The notes under the pieces are model-generated. The model was not told the origin of the DNA. It worked only from the letters and a program-made list of their open reading frames with translations, and made no database searches. Of a stretch of 64,000 nt of DNA, positions 37,610 to 47,553 are shown in pieces. The DNA comes from Blastopirellula marina (GTDB lineage: Bacteria > Planctomycetota > Planctomycetia > Pirellulales > Pirellulaceae). The first letter of the stretch is position 1. Every line of letters starts with the position of its first letter. Both the position numbers and the translations under genes were made by a program. Where the stretch lies: positions 434,001 through 498,000 of the forward strand of contig NZ_PUHY01000015.1 in the NCBI RefSeq assembly GCF_002967765.1, given 5' to 3'.

Positions 37610-38494
37610 TTATTCGATGTTCTGGACTTGTTCGCGGATCTTTTCGATCGCTGTTTTCATCTCAACGACTGATTTGGCGATCTCGGCGTCATTCGCTTTC
37701 GATCCGATGGTGTTCGTTTCGCGAAACAGTTCCTGCGTGAGGAAGTCGAGCTTTCGCCCGGTTGATTCCTTTTGTGTTAGGAACGTTTCAAATTGTTGCA
37801 GGTGGCTCTTAAGTCGCACAACCTCTTCCGAGATGTTCACTCGGTCGGTGAAGATGGCGACTTCGCGGAGCAGCGTCGAAGGATCGACCGTAACGTCGAA
37901 TTCTTCCAGCACTTTGTTAACCCGCTCGGTCATGCGATCGCGATAGCCGGCAATGACATTGGGTGACTTCGCTTCGACTTGCTCTAGGTACTGAGCAATC
38001 GTGGCCAGGTTTTCACGAAGGTCGACCGTGGTGGTTTCGCCTTCGTGCTGACGCATCGTGTCAAACTTTTCGAGGGCTGTCTTCAGCGTCTTCTCAATGA
38101 CCGGCCAAGCATTGAACTGTTCGTCATCGTTGTCAGTGTTTTCTTGGACGACGCCTGGTAACTGGAGAACCGAATCCCAATGAGGCGTTTCGGAAATTCC
38201 AATTTGGCTACCCAGTTGATGGATTTGCTGGACGTAGCTTTGCAAGACGTTGGTATCGATACGATACTTGTCGGCCGTGGCGTCCGCTTTCACCCGGAGG
38301 TTGATCGTAATCGTGCCGCGATTGATGTGCTTCCGGGTGAGGGCCTCGATCTGCGATTCGATTCCGCTAAACAGCTCGTTGCCCCGTACCGTGAGCTTAA
38401 AGTAGCGATTGTTGACGGAACGAATTTCGACCGAAACCGAAACGCCGTCCGCGTGCAGATGGGCATCGCCATAGCCGGTCATGCTCAACAGCAT
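37610..38494 (-). CDS. YicC-family protein (endoribonuclease family)
   Basis: 294 residues. The N-terminus MLLSMTGYGDAHL and the C-terminus FLTQELFRETNTIGSKANDA are the conserved YicC ends. E. coli YicC is reported to be a stress-linked endoribonuclease. The yicC-gmk-rpoZ-coaC gene order is conserved in many bacteria. Confidence 0.92.
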   Translation of the reverse strand: MLLSMTGYGDAHLHADGVSVSVEIRSVNNRYFKLTVRGNELFSGIESQIEALTRKHINRGTITINLRVKADATADKYRIDTNVLQSYVQQIHQLGSQIGISETPHWDSVLQLPGVVQENTDNDDEQFNAWPVIEKTLKTALEKFDTMRQHEGETTTVDLRENLATIAQYLEQVEAKSPNVIAGYRDRMTERVNKVLEEFDVTVDPSTLLREVAIFTDRVNISEEVVRLKSHLQQFETFLTQKESTGRKLDFLTQELFRETNTIGSKANDAEIAKSVVEMKTAIEKIREQVQNIE

Positions 38495-38612
38495 GGATTG
38501 TTTCTCCGCGTTTGTGCGATGCTGTCAGTGGGTGTGGATTCAAAACGCTACACGACTTCCAGGATCGATTACTGTGGAAGTCGCAATTGAGGACAGGCCA
38601 AGATCTTGGGGC

Positions 38613-39119
38613 CTAGTCTTTGGGCTTTTCATCCGTAGCTGGAAACTCGGTGACTTCTGCTTCCATCTTGGCCGGGGCAGCGTCGCCAGCAGGTTCCAAG
38701 TCGGCTGCCGGCTTCTCTTCGGTGGCAGGCGTTTCGGCAGCTGGTTTGGCGCCTTCTTCGGTTGCCGGGGCATTAAGCGAAGAGGTTCCCGAAGCGGCAT
38801 CGCCAGTGGGGGCAGCAGGGATGTTGCTACCGCTACCGGTTAGCTTCTGCGAACCTTGATCTTGCAGGCTCATCGTGGCCAGAATGCAGAGCAGGATCCA
38901 GAAAGCTGCGACCACGACGGTGATCTTTGTGAAAACGTCGCCAGCCTTGGCACCAAATGCGCTCTGACCGCCAGCGCCACCCAGGGCACCAGTCAAACCG
39001 CCACCACGACCGCGTTGTACCAAGACAACGAGAATCAGGAACACGGACGTCAGCAAGATCAGCGGTCCGAAGAGGTACTGCAATGCGGATGACGCGGCGA
39101 AAAGGATGGAACTGGTCAT
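38613..39119 (-). CDS. secG: SecG preprotein translocase subunit with long C-terminal extension
   Basis: 168 residues. Residues 1-~85 are SecG: two membrane helices ([18 protein letters not shown] and [20 protein letters not shown]) joined by the Gly-rich loop [20 protein letters not shown]. The remaining ~80 residues are an Ala/Pro/Glu low-complexity tail absent from ordinary SecG (about 75-110 residues). Partner of SecYE in the inner membrane. It precedes yicC. Confidence 0.93.
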   Translation of the reverse strand: MTSSILFAASSALQYLFGPLILLTSVFLILVVLVQRGRGGGLTGALGGAGGQSAFGAKAGDVFTKITVVVAAFWILLCILATMSLQDQGSQKLTGSGSNIPAAPTGDAASGTSSLNAPATEEGAKPAAETPATEEKPAADLEPAGDAAPAKMEAEVTEFPATDEKPKD

Positions 39120-39204
39120 GTTTCGCTACTTCTGAAAACGTCCTTGTTTGGATGCAAAAACGGGATCACCTAAGTGGTAACTCCCGACGGGGAATTCTCG
39201 GAGC

Positions 39205-39960
39205 TTACTTCGTTGCGCCAGCGATGATGCCGAGGAAGCTGTCGGCCTTCAGCGACGCTCCACCAACCAAGGCACCGTCGATATTTGGCTGCGAGAGCAA
39301 TTCAGCCGCGTTGTCGGGTTTGACACTACCGCCGTACTGAATGCGAACGGACTCGGAAACAGCTTCACCGTACTTGGCGGTCATCAAAGCACGGATGCCA
39401 GCGTGAACTTCTTCCGCTTGCTCTGGTGTGGCAACCTTGCCGGTGCCAATGGCCCAAACCGGTTCGTAGGCGATCACGACCGAGTTCATCTGCTCGGCGG
39501 AAACGCCAGCGAGGCTGCCGTACATCTGCTCGGCGACCACGTCTGCAGTTTTGCCAGCTTCCCGTTCTTCCAGCAGTTCGCCAACGCAAACGATCGGCGT
39601 CAGGCCAGCTGCGAGAACGGCGTGTACCTTCTTGCAGACGTCGCTGCTCGATTCACCGAAGATGTGGCGGCGTTCGCTGTGACCCAGGATCACATACTTG
39701 CAGCCAATGTCCTTAGCCATTGCAGCCGAGATCTCGCCAGTGAACGCACCGGAAGCTTCGTGGTAGCAATTCTGAGCACCAACACCCACCTTGCCAGCAG
39801 CAGCGGTGGCGACCGCATCCAGGTAAACGCTTGGGGCGCACACAGCTACTTCGACTGCGTCGCCAGCGGTGTTGCCCTCGGCAACACCTTTCACCAAAGC
39901 GACACCGTCAGCTTTGGTGGTATTCATTTTCCAGTTACCTGCGATGAAAGGACGTCTCAC
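39205..39960 (-). CDS. tpiA: Triosephosphate isomerase
   Basis: 251 residues, full (beta-alpha)8 barrel. Catalytic Lys in AGNWKMN, His in LGHSERR, Glu in [12 protein letters not shown], phosphate loop GGSVKPDNA. It interconverts DHAP and glyceraldehyde-3-phosphate; DHAP released by the microcompartment aldolase would enter here. 85 bases upstream of secG in the same direction. Confidence 0.97.
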   Translation of the reverse strand: MRRPFIAGNWKMNTTKADGVALVKGVAEGNTAGDAVEVAVCAPSVYLDAVATAAAGKVGVGAQNCYHEASGAFTGEISAAMAKDIGCKYVILGHSERRHIFGESSSDVCKKVHAVLAAGLTPIVCVGELLEEREAGKTADVVAEQMYGSLAGVSAEQMNSVVIAYEPVWAIGTGKVATPEQAEEVHAGIRALMTAKYGEAVSESVRIQYGGSVKPDNAAELLSQPNIDGALVGGASLKADSFLGIIAGATK

Positions 39961-40173
39961 CCGTCGTTCTCCTTCGGACCGCCATGGCCGATGAAATTAA
40001 AGACTTGGAATAGACCTAAGTCGTGATGCTCGTGCAGAATGAAACCCGTAAATATAGCAGAGTGCATGCATGCCCGTCGAGGTCACCTGTAGCCACTTGG
40101 GGGCATAATTTTCCGCCACTAAATGCTGAGTGGGCTCGAGTTCTGCCCGTTCGGCACAATCTCGATCATTAGC

Positions 40174-41262
40174 TCAGTTGACTGGATCAGTCTTCTGGTA
40201 GGATCCGAGGATCTCCAGGCGGAGGGCTTTCTTCTCCAGTGAGGCGATTGCTCGGCGGATCTTCAATTCCGAGCTGTGACCTTCCATTTCAACGAAAAAG
40301 AGGTATTCCTCAGGGGAATTGGCGACCGGAAACGATTCAATCCAGGTCAAGTTGAGGCGATTCTTCTTGAAGATGTTCATCGCATCGGCGAGCGCACCCG
40401 GTTTGTGCTCGGTTTGAAATAGCAATGCCGTCTTATCGTTCCCCGTTTTGGGAGCAGTGCCATGCGAGATCACGGCGAAACGGGTGATGTTGTTGGGATT
40501 GTCCTCGATGTTCGAGGCAATCGTGTCCAAATTGTAGTTCAGGCCGGCTGCCCGGCTGGCGACCGCGGCGGCGCCTTCCTTCTGTGAGGCCAATTGAGCG
40601 GCGGCCGCGGTGCTGGTCATCTCAATCGGACGGGCGGCGGGCAAATGCTTGGCCAGCCAGTTACGACATTGCGACAAGGCCTGTGGCTTGCTGAACACCT
40701 CCCGAATTTCTTCCCGAGGGCATTTTGCCAAGAGTTGATGATGGATGTGCAGCTTCACCTCGCCACAGATCTTCGTGGGAAGCTTGGCGAACATCTCCAA
40801 GGTATCGGTGACACGCCCGTCGTTGGAGTTCTCGACCGGTACGAGACCGAAATCGGCCTGATTTCGCTGGATTTCTTCGAACACTGCCGCAATCGTGGCC
40901 ACGGGCGAGTAGTCGGCATTGGCGCCGAACTTTTCGACAGCGGCTTGGTGCGAATAGCTGTATTGGGGGCCGAGGTAGGCGACGCGAAGTCGACGCGAAG
41001 CACTACGGCAAAGGCTCAATACTTCTTGCATGACCGGTGCAAGTGACTCGTTGGCCAAGGCCGACTTATTGGCAGCCAACCACTTGGAGAGCTCGGTTTC
41101 TTCCGAGCTAAGCTGCTGCTCGATGGTCAGGCTCGGGGCGTTCTGAACAATTTTTTGGCAGGCAGTGACTCGCTTCGCCAACAAATCGAGGATTTGGCTG
41201 TCGATCTTGGCAACGGTTTTTTTGAGATCGGTTGTCGACGTCTTACGTGGAGTCTTGGCCAT
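40174..41262 (-). CDS. pheA: Bifunctional chorismate mutase/prephenate dehydratase (P-protein)
   Basis: 362 residues from the ATG at 41260-41262; a longer frame to 41331 lacks family similarity. Order: AroQ-type chorismate mutase helices (about 10-95), prephenate dehydratase (about 95-275) with LGPQYSYSHQAA and the catalytic TRF in NNITRFAVIS, then an ACT regulatory domain (ALLFQTEHKPGALADAM; WIESFPV) for phenylalanine feedback. It makes phenylpyruvate for phenylalanine. Confidence 0.95.
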   Translation of the reverse strand: MAKTPRKTSTTDLKKTVAKIDSQILDLLAKRVTACQKIVQNAPSLTIEQQLSSEETELSKWLAANKSALANESLAPVMQEVLSLCRSASRRLRVAYLGPQYSYSHQAAVEKFGANADYSPVATIAAVFEEIQRNQADFGLVPVENSNDGRVTDTLEMFAKLPTKICGEVKLHIHHQLLAKCPREEIREVFSKPQALSQCRNWLAKHLPAARPIEMTSTAAAAQLASQKEGAAAVASRAAGLNYNLDTIASNIEDNPNNITRFAVISHGTAPKTGNDKTALLFQTEHKPGALADAMNIFKKNRLNLTWIESFPVANSPEEYLFFVEMEGHSSELKIRRAIASLEKKALRLEILGSYQKTDPVN

Positions 41263-41426
41263 CGAGTAGGTGGGGGCTTCGAGAAAGGTGGTTGCAGGCG
41301 AATTTGTCAGGACGAGTCGATGGGGACTCACCGTAGGGAAGCTGCCTCCATTTGATCGTTCCTTGAATCATAACTCATCTCTGGCTGTCATAAACCTAGG
41401 TCCGCAGAAGGTTTGCGGCCATTTGC

Positions 41427-41439
41427 TGCCATTTTGGCA
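41427..41439. promoter_or_regulatory. Candidate activator-binding site upstream of dnaK
   Basis: TGCCA-TTT-TGGCA, the same inverted repeat and spacing as the groEL site at 25906-25918. It lies about 140-150 bases upstream of the predicted dnaK start, inside the pheA-dnaK intergenic region. Confidence 0.5.
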
Positions 41440-41549
41440 GAGTTTGTCGGGCAACTGCGAATCGATTTAGGAACAAGAAAAAACGACAGAGTTGTAAGTG
41501 TCTTGTATGAAATGACTTACGGGTGAATCGAATGCGAAGTGGACAGTTT

Positions 41550-41565
41550 TGGCATACCTCTTGCA
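41550..41565 (+). promoter_or_regulatory. Sigma-54 type -24/-12 promoter of dnaK
   Basis: TGGCATACCTCTTGCA: TGGCA and TTGCA at the exact sigma-54 spacing. The predicted start near 41577 gives a leader of about 137 bases before the dnaK ATG. No CIRCE element (the HrcA site) was seen. Confidence 0.6.
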
Positions 41566-41713
41566 ATTCCCCTAGCAACCGTGTGATTCTGCAGATAACG
41601 GATTCACGTGGGATGGTTTGGAAAACAATCTCAAGCGACCTGCTTGGGCAATCAACATACGAGAACTCGGACGCCCTCGGGCGCAGTCCAATCGAAAGAA
41701 AGAGGTAATCATC

Positions 41714-43666
41714 ATGGCACAAGGCGAAGTGATTATTGGGATCGACCTCGGTACCACGAACTCCGTGGTCGCGGTCATGGAAGGTTCGGAAGCTAAAGTG
41801 ATTCCGAACGCCGAAGGTAGCCGGCTTACGCCGAGCGTTGTGGGTTACACCGACAAGGGGGAAGTCCTGGTTGGCGAACCAGCGCGTCGTCAGGCCGTCA
41901 CTAATCCAACCAAGACGGTTTACTCCATCAAACGCTTCATGGGCCGACGTCATAACGAAGTCGACTCGGAAGAGAAGTTGGTACCGTACAAGGTGGTCGG
42001 AAGTTCCGACGAATACGTCAAAGTTCAAATTGGCGACAAAGAATACACACCGCCCGAAATCTCGGCCAAGATCCTACAGAAGCTGAAAGCTGCTGCGGAA
42101 AGCTACTTGGGACACAAGGTCAGCAAGGCGGTGATCACGGTTCCGGCCTACTTTAACGACGCTCAACGTCAGGCCACCAAGGATGCCGGTCAGATCGCTG
42201 GTTTGGAAGTGGCTCGTATCATCAACGAACCAACCGCTGCCGCTTTGGCATACGGCTTGGGTAAGAACAAGGCCGAGAAGATCGCCGTGTTCGACTTAGG
42301 CGGTGGTACGTTCGATATCTCGATCCTGGAAGTCTCGCCTCCTGAAGAAGGAGAAGATGGCGGACGAACCGTGTTCGAGGTGATCAGCACCAACGGTGAT
42401 ACGCACTTGGGTGGTGATGACTTCGACGAGAAGTTAATCCACTACGTTGCTTCCGAATTCGAGAAGACCAACGGGATCGATCTTCGCAAAGACCAGATGG
42501 CTCTGCAGCGTTTGCAGGAAGCCTGTGAAAAGGCGAAGAAGGAACTCAGTGGCCAGGCTTCGACCGACATCAACTTGCCGTTCATCACGGCCGATGCGTC
42601 CGGTCCTAAGCACTTGCAGATGACTATCAGCCGTAGCCAATTCGAGCAGATGACGGACGACTTGATCGAACGTTGCCGAATTCCGGTTGAAAAGGCGTTG
42701 AAAGACGCCGGGCTGTCCTCCAGCGACATCGACGAAGTCGTGCTCGTTGGTGGTTCGACTCGTATCCCTAAGGTTCAGGAGATGGTCAAAAAGATCTTCG
42801 CCAAGGAACCTCACAAGGGTGTGAATCCGGACGAAGTCGTCGCTGCTGGTGCCGCGATCCAAGGTAGCGTGTTGGCCGAAGGTGGTCGTAAAGACGTGCT
42901 GCTGCTGGACGTTACTCCGCTGTCGCTCGGTATTGAAACGCTTGGTGGTGTGTTCACCAAATTGGTGGAACGCAACACGACGATTCCAACCGAGAAGAAG
43001 CAAACCTTCAGCACGGCCGAAGACAACCAGGGTGCGGTGACCGTTCGCGTGTTCCAAGGGGAACGCCCCATGGCTACCGACAACCGCTTGTTGGACGAGT
43101 TCAATCTCGATGGCATCGCTCCGGCTCCTCGAGGTATGCCGCAGATCGAAGTCAAGTTTGACATCGATCAGAACGGTATCCTCAACGTGTCCGCGAAGGA
43201 CTTGGGGACGGGCAAAGAGATGAAGGTCGAGATCAAGCAGAGCTCGGGCCTCTCGAAGGACGAGATCGATCGGATGCAGAAGGACGCCGAAGAGCACGCA
43301 GCTGAAGATAAGCGGAAGCGTGAACTGGCCGAATCCCGCAACGAAGCCGAATCGCGTTGCTTCCAGCTTGAAAAGCTGATCAAGGAAGCTGGCGAAAAGA
43401 TCTCGGACAACGACAAAGCTCCACTGGAAGCTGCGATCGAAAAGACGCGAGAAGCCGCGAAGGGCGAAGACGTCGAAAAGATCAAGTCAGCGATCAGCGA
43501 GCTCGAAGCCGCCTCGCATGCGGTTAGCAAGATCCTGTACGAAGCTGCTGCAGCCAACAACCCGGAAGCAGCTGCCGACGCCGCAGGGGAAGCACCTCAA
43601 GGCGAGGCTAAGGATGGAGGCGACGATGACGCCATCGACGCTGAATTCGAGGTCAAAAAGGACTAA
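41714..43666 (+). CDS. dnaK: DnaK (Hsp70) chaperone
   Basis: 650 residues from the ATG at 41714 (AAAGAGG upstream); an upstream in-frame start adds 32 non-family residues. ATPase domain: [50 protein letters not shown]. Linker [19 protein letters not shown], substrate domain, then a C-terminal helical lid and an acidic tail ([17 protein letters not shown]). It works with DnaJ and GrpE encoded 20 kb away, and with ClpB just downstream. Confidence 0.98.
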   Translation: MAQGEVIIGIDLGTTNSVVAVMEGSEAKVIPNAEGSRLTPSVVGYTDKGEVLVGEPARRQAVTNPTKTVYSIKRFMGRRHNEVDSEEKLVPYKVVGSSDEYVKVQIGDKEYTPPEISAKILQKLKAAAESYLGHKVSKAVITVPAYFNDAQRQATKDAGQIAGLEVARIINEPTAAALAYGLGKNKAEKIAVFDLGGGTFDISILEVSPPEEGEDGGRTVFEVISTNGDTHLGGDDFDEKLIHYVASEFEKTNGIDLRKDQMALQRLQEACEKAKKELSGQASTDINLPFITADASGPKHLQMTISRSQFEQMTDDLIERCRIPVEKALKDAGLSSSDIDEVVLVGGSTRIPKVQEMVKKIFAKEPHKGVNPDEVVAAGAAIQGSVLAEGGRKDVLLLDVTPLSLGIETLGGVFTKLVERNTTIPTEKKQTFSTAEDNQGAVTVRVFQGERPMATDNRLLDEFNLDGIAPAPRGMPQIEVKFDIDQNGILNVSAKDLGTGKEMKVEIKQSSGLSKDEIDRMQKDAEEHAAEDKRKRELAESRNEAESRCFQLEKLIKEAGEKISDNDKAPLEAAIEKTREAAKGEDVEKIKSAISELEAASHAVSKILYEAAAANNPEAAADAAGEAPQGEAKDGGDDDAIDAEFEVKKD

Positions 43667-43966
43667 CCTTCGACCCGCAAGCCCTGGGCCGATGAGGACC
43701 AGCCAGCGTGCAGCGAAGTTTGGAATAACCGAAGGGCTGGGGCCGCAAGGCACCCGGCCCTTTTTATGGACCGACAAGGCAATTAAGAGTTAAAACAAAG
43801 AAGAAACGCAGGCCTCTCGTGTAATTCAAACAAGACCAAATAACTGATCAGATGTCGCCCGGTTTCATCTGGCCTTGATTAGCAAGACATCAAAAACTTC
43901 AAACTGAAAAACAACCAGGGAGTGATTACGCAGCACCACACCTGATCACATACAAGGAACTTCATC
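43667..43966. other. dnaK-clpB intergenic region
   Basis: 300 bases. It holds the dnaK terminator (43732-43765), then an AT-rich stretch that must contain the clpB promoter. TGGCCTTGATTAGCA (43871-43885) resembles a sigma-54 element but is one base short between GG and GC. Confidence 0.5.
43732..43765 (+). terminator. Rho-independent terminator of dnaK
   Basis: AAGGGCTGGG pairs with CCCGGCCCTT (one G-T pair), an inner GCC/GGC pair in the loop, then TTTTT. About 65 bases after the stop codon. Confidence 0.85.
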
Positions 43967-46645
43967 ATGCCTCCACAATTTGACAAGTACACGATAAAAG
44001 CTCAGGAAGCCGTACAAGCTGCCCAGCAGTTGGCTACCGATTCTCGCAATACCGCGCTCACGCCGTTGCATTTGCTGTCTGCTTTGCTCGCTGAAAGCGG
44101 CGGGGTTGTGCGTCCGTTGCTGGAAAAAATCGGCGCGAAACGAAGTCAGCTTGAAACGATGGTGGAAGCGGAATTGAGCCGGCTTTCCACGATTACGGGT
44201 AGTTCCCAGTTACGTTTGTCGCCTGAGCTTGATCAGGTCTTTCAAGCGGCGCAAAAGCAGGCTGATTCGATGAAGGACGAGTTTGTCTCGACCGAGCATT
44301 TGATGTTCGCGTTGTCGCAAGTTCCTTCCAAAGCGAAAGACATTCTCCAGGTCAACGCAGTTACCGAGAAAGACATTCTCGATGCGTTGCGTGAGGTCCG
44401 AGGAAGTGCTCGTGTTACGTCGCAGAGCCCGGAAGATACTTTTCAGGCATTGCAAAAGTACGGTATCGACCTCGTCGAGCGGGCCCAGAAAGGGAAGCTC
44501 GATCCGGTGATTGGACGTGACGATGAGATTCGTCGGACGATCCAAGTTCTTTCGCGACGTACCAAAAACAACCCAGTGCTGATCGGTGAGCCTGGCGTTG
44601 GTAAGACGGCAATCGCTGAAGGTCTCGCATTGCGGATTGTTCAAGGGGACGTACCGCAAAGCCTGAAGAACAAACGCGTCATCGCGCTCGATATGGGAGC
44701 GTTAGTCGCCGGTGCGAAGTTCCGAGGCGAGTTCGAAGAACGACTGAAAGCGGTGCTTAAGGAAGTTCAAGATTCGCAAGGAAGTGTCGTACTGTTTATT
44801 GACGAACTGCACACTGTGGTCGGTGCTGGGAAGGCGGAAGGGGGCGCAGATGCGGCCAACCTTCTTAAGCCAGCGTTGGCTCGCGGTGAGCTTCGCTGTA
44901 TCGGTGCGACCACACTCGACGAGTATCGTCAATACATCGAGAAAGATGCGGCGCTAGAACGTCGTTTCCAACCAGTGTATATCGGCGAACCTTCGATTGA
45001 CGACACGATCGCGATCTTGCGTGGCTTGAAACCGCGATACGAGGCGCATCACGGTGTGAAGATAAAGGACTCGGCGTTGGTTGCCGCAGCCAAGCTTTCC
45101 GATCGCTATATTACCGATCGATTCCTGCCTGACAAGGCGATCGATCTGGTGGACGAGGCTTCGAGCCGACTGGCGATCGAGCAGGAAAGTGTGCCGGCCG
45201 AAATCGATCAAGTGCAGCGGCGTTTAACGCAGCTCCAATTGGCCGATCGGCAACTAGCCGAAGAAACTGAAGAGACTGCCATCCAGCGTCGTGAAGAAAT
45301 TCAGGACGAGATGGAGCAAGTCAAACGGCAACTTGCCAGCCTACGAGAACAGTGGGAAGCCGAAAAGCTAGGCATGGGTGACGTCGCTGAAACGCGCGAA
45401 GCCTTGGCGGCGGCCGACCTCGAGTACTCGCGGCTACATGCCACGATTCAGGAAGTTCAATCCGCTGGACAGCCGGTTTCCGAAAGCGATTATCAGCAGT
45501 TATACGAACTGCAGAAGAAGCGGGAGGCGTTGGTCAAACGGATGGAGTCGGAATCGGAGCACGAAAAGGAAGAGAAGGACGAAGCCAAGTCACAGCGGCG
45601 ACTGCTCCGCGAACAAGTCACCGAAGACGAAATCGCGGAAGTGGTCAGTCAATGGACTGGGGTACCGATTGCCAAGATGCTGGAAACCGAACGAGCCAAA
45701 CTGTTGGTTCTGGAAGAACGCCTGCATCAACGCGTGGTCGGTCAAGACGAAGCGGTGGTCGCAGTGGCCAATGCGGTACGACGAAGTCGTAGCGGGCTCC
45801 AAGCCACGAATCGTCCGGTCGGTTCGTTTATCTTCCTGGGCCCAACCGGCGTTGGTAAGACCGAACTGTGTAAGGCTTTGGCAGAAGCGTTGTTCGACGA
45901 CGAAAACGCCATGGTCCGTATCGACATGAGCGAGTACATGGAGCGTCACGCCGTCAGCCGATTGATCGGGGCGCCTCCAGGATATGTCGGCTATGAAGAA
46001 GGGGGCAAGCTGACCGAAGCGGTTCGGCGACGTCCGTACAGCGTGATCCTGCTCGACGAAATCGAAAAGGCTCACCACGATGTATTCAATATCTTGCTGC
46101 AAGTGTTGGATGACGGCCGTTTGACCGATAACCATGGGCACACGGTTGACTTCACCAACACGATTGTGGTGATGACGAGCAACATCGGAAGCCAGGCGAT
46201 CCAACAGATCGCGCAGGAAGGTGGCAGTGACGAAGAAGTTCGTGAAGCGGCCCAAGCCAACTTGCGAACGAAGTTCCTGCCAGAGTTCTTGAACCGTATT
46301 GATGACATCATCGTGTTCAAGCCGCTGGTCAAAGAGCAGATTCGCTCGATTGTCGACTTCCAAACACGCGGGCTGGCCCAAATGTTGGAAGAGCAGGGGA
46401 TCGAGCTGTTTGTCACCGACGCCGCCAAGGATGCGTTGGCGGAAGAAGGATTTGATCCGCTGTACGGAGCTCGACCCCTGAAGCGGGTGATTCAAAACCG
46501 TCTGCAAAATCAGTTGGCTACATTGCTATTGAAAGGCGAGTTCAAAGATGGTGATCGGATAACGGTTGGTTTCGATGGGACGAACTACACGTTCACGAAA
46601 TCGGCTGCCGGTGTCAGCACGGTTGAATCGGCGGTAGTCAGCTGA
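43967..46645 (+). CDS. clpB: ClpB disaggregase
   Basis: 892 residues. The N domain (about 1-145) is followed by AAA-1 with Walker [10 protein letters not shown] and Walker [14 protein letters not shown], the coiled-coil M domain (about 410-530), which separates ClpB from ClpA/C, and AAA-2 with GPTGVGKTE and [13 protein letters not shown]. It rescues aggregated proteins with DnaK-DnaJ-GrpE. The co-location with dnaK is functional. Start chosen at the family N-terminus [17 protein letters not shown]. Confidence 0.97.
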   Translation: MPPQFDKYTIKAQEAVQAAQQLATDSRNTALTPLHLLSALLAESGGVVRPLLEKIGAKRSQLETMVEAELSRLSTITGSSQLRLSPELDQVFQAAQKQADSMKDEFVSTEHLMFALSQVPSKAKDILQVNAVTEKDILDALREVRGSARVTSQSPEDTFQALQKYGIDLVERAQKGKLDPVIGRDDEIRRTIQVLSRRTKNNPVLIGEPGVGKTAIAEGLALRIVQGDVPQSLKNKRVIALDMGALVAGAKFRGEFEERLKAVLKEVQDSQGSVVLFIDELHTVVGAGKAEGGADAANLLKPALARGELRCIGATTLDEYRQYIEKDAALERRFQPVYIGEPSIDDTIAILRGLKPRYEAHHGVKIKDSALVAAAKLSDRYITDRFLPDKAIDLVDEASSRLAIEQESVPAEIDQVQRRLTQLQLADRQLAEETEETAIQRREEIQDEMEQVKRQLASLREQWEAEKLGMGDVAETREALAAADLEYSRLHATIQEVQSAGQPVSESDYQQLYELQKKREALVKRMESESEHEKEEKDEAKSQRRLLREQVTEDEIAEVVSQWTGVPIAKMLETERAKLLVLEERLHQRVVGQDEAVVAVANAVRRSRSGLQATNRPVGSFIFLGPTGVGKTELCKALAEALFDDENAMVRIDMSEYMERHAVSRLIGAPPGYVGYEEGGKLTEAVRRRPYSVILLDEIEKAHHDVFNILLQVLDDGRLTDNHGHTVDFTNTIVVMTSNIGSQAIQQIAQEGGSDEEVREAAQANLRTKFLPEFLNRIDDIIVFKPLVKEQIRSIVDFQTRGLAQMLEEQGIELFVTDAAKDALAEEGFDPLYGARPLKRVIQNRLQNQLATLLLKGEFKDGDRITVGFDGTNYTFTKSAAGVSTVESAVVS

Positions 46646-46672
46646 GTTCTGCTTACTGCTGTAACTCTTGAA

Positions 46673-46717
46673 TGGGGACGTGGTTGGAATCTTTTTCCTC
46701 CCCGTCCCCAATCTTTT
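46673..46717 (+). terminator. Terminator of clpB
   Basis: TGGGGACG pairs perfectly with CGTCCCCA across a 22-base loop, followed by ATCTTTTTC. Confidence 0.75.
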
Positions 46718-46789
46718 TCTTGGCACGACGAATACCCTATCGAGCCCGGGCAGAAAGATTCTCGAACTGAATAACTGGAGATTCTGCCG

Positions 46790-47068
46790 ATGATCGTGCC
46801 TATTATCCTATTCTCTGTGATCGCCATATTGATTGTGGCGAATCTATGGATGGAATTCCGACAACAAACTCCGCTTGAACCGCACCATGGTGGTCGTCCT
46901 ACACGTCGTCGGAAACGCAATGCGACCTATTTGGATGCAGCGAGCTCGTCGATCGACTATCATCATGGTCACAACCAACATGGCTTCTTCGATGTCGGTG
47001 ATTTCGGAGGAGGAGATCATGGTGGTGGAGGATTTGACGGCGGCGATGGTGGTGGCTGCGGCGATTAA
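46790..47068 (+). CDS. Small membrane protein with His- and Gly-rich tail (1 of 3)
   Basis: 92 residues. One N-terminal membrane helix (IVPIILFSVIAILIVANLWM), a basic stretch (RPTRRRKRN), then a tail of His (HHGHNQHG) and Gly/Asp repeats ending GGCGD. Its stop overlaps the next start (TAATG), so translation is coupled. Not recognised; the His, Asp and terminal Cys could bind metal. The three small genes lie directly after clpB. Confidence 0.65.
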   Translation: MIVPIILFSVIAILIVANLWMEFRQQTPLEPHHGGRPTRRRKRNATYLDAASSSIDYHHGHNQHGFFDVGDFGGGDHGGGGFDGGDGGGCGD

Positions 47069-47337
47069 TGCGTAGCGATAAGAGATTTTCCTACGCCTCA
47101 CTTCTCGAAAGATCGACGACACGACAGATGTATTTGGTGATTTATAGCGGGCTGGCATTGATGGTCTTCTTGGCAATGGGCGGAGCATTGGTGGCTACTG
47201 CACTAAGTCATCGCCGACGCGCTGATGGGACTCGTTATCACGATATGTTTCTCTTTGGCGAGTCAAAGGGTCGTGACGCCACCGGCGAACTGGATGTGGA
47301 AGATTGGAGTGATTCAATCGACATTGATGTCGATTGA
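47068..47337 (+). CDS. Small membrane protein (2 of 3)
   Basis: 89 residues. One central membrane helix (MYLVIYSGLALMVFLAMGGALVATAL), followed by a basic patch (SHRRRADG) and an acidic C-terminus (DVEDWSDSIDIDVD). It overlaps the previous gene by one base. No family recognised. Confidence 0.65.
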   Translation: MRSDKRFSYASLLERSTTRQMYLVIYSGLALMVFLAMGGALVATALSHRRRADGTRYHDMFLFGESKGRDATGELDVEDWSDSIDIDVD

Positions 47338-47367
47338 TCGTCTACGGCAACTTTAGAGGAATCAACT

Positions 47368-47553
47368 ATGTTAGAAGGGTTCGCCGTTCTCGCCGTCATC
47401 GTCGTCGCTTGGATGATGATCTACTATGTTCCCCGCATGTTGCGAGTCGGAGTGAGAACGAGTCACTACCGAGGACGCCGCGGTCGCCCGAAACGAACCT
47501 CATTCGGACGTCGCCGAAGTTCTCACGATGCAGATGATAGCGATGACGGTTAA
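47368..47553 (+). CDS. Small membrane protein with basic then acidic tail (3 of 3)
   Basis: 61 residues, with GAGGAA before its ATG. An N-terminal helix (FAVLAVIVVAWMMIYYVPRM) is followed by an Arg-rich segment (RGRRGRPKR) and a SHDADDSDDG end. Its stop codon overlaps the stop of the convergent kinase gene by four bases. No family recognised. Confidence 0.6.
   Translation: MLEGFAVLAVIVVAWMMIYYVPRMLRVGVRTSHYRGRRGRPKRTSFGRRRSSHDADDSDDG

Noticed and set aside
41396-42028. 210-codon minus-strand frame across the dnaK promoter and 5' end
   Set aside because: Overlaps dnaK and its promoter; no similarity or ribosome site.
43871-43885. Sigma-54 promoter for clpB
   Set aside because: GG and GC are nine bases apart instead of ten; sigma-54 spacing is strict, so not called.
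45590-46507. 305-codon frame antisense to clpB
   Set aside because: Shadow of the AAA-2 domain of ClpB.
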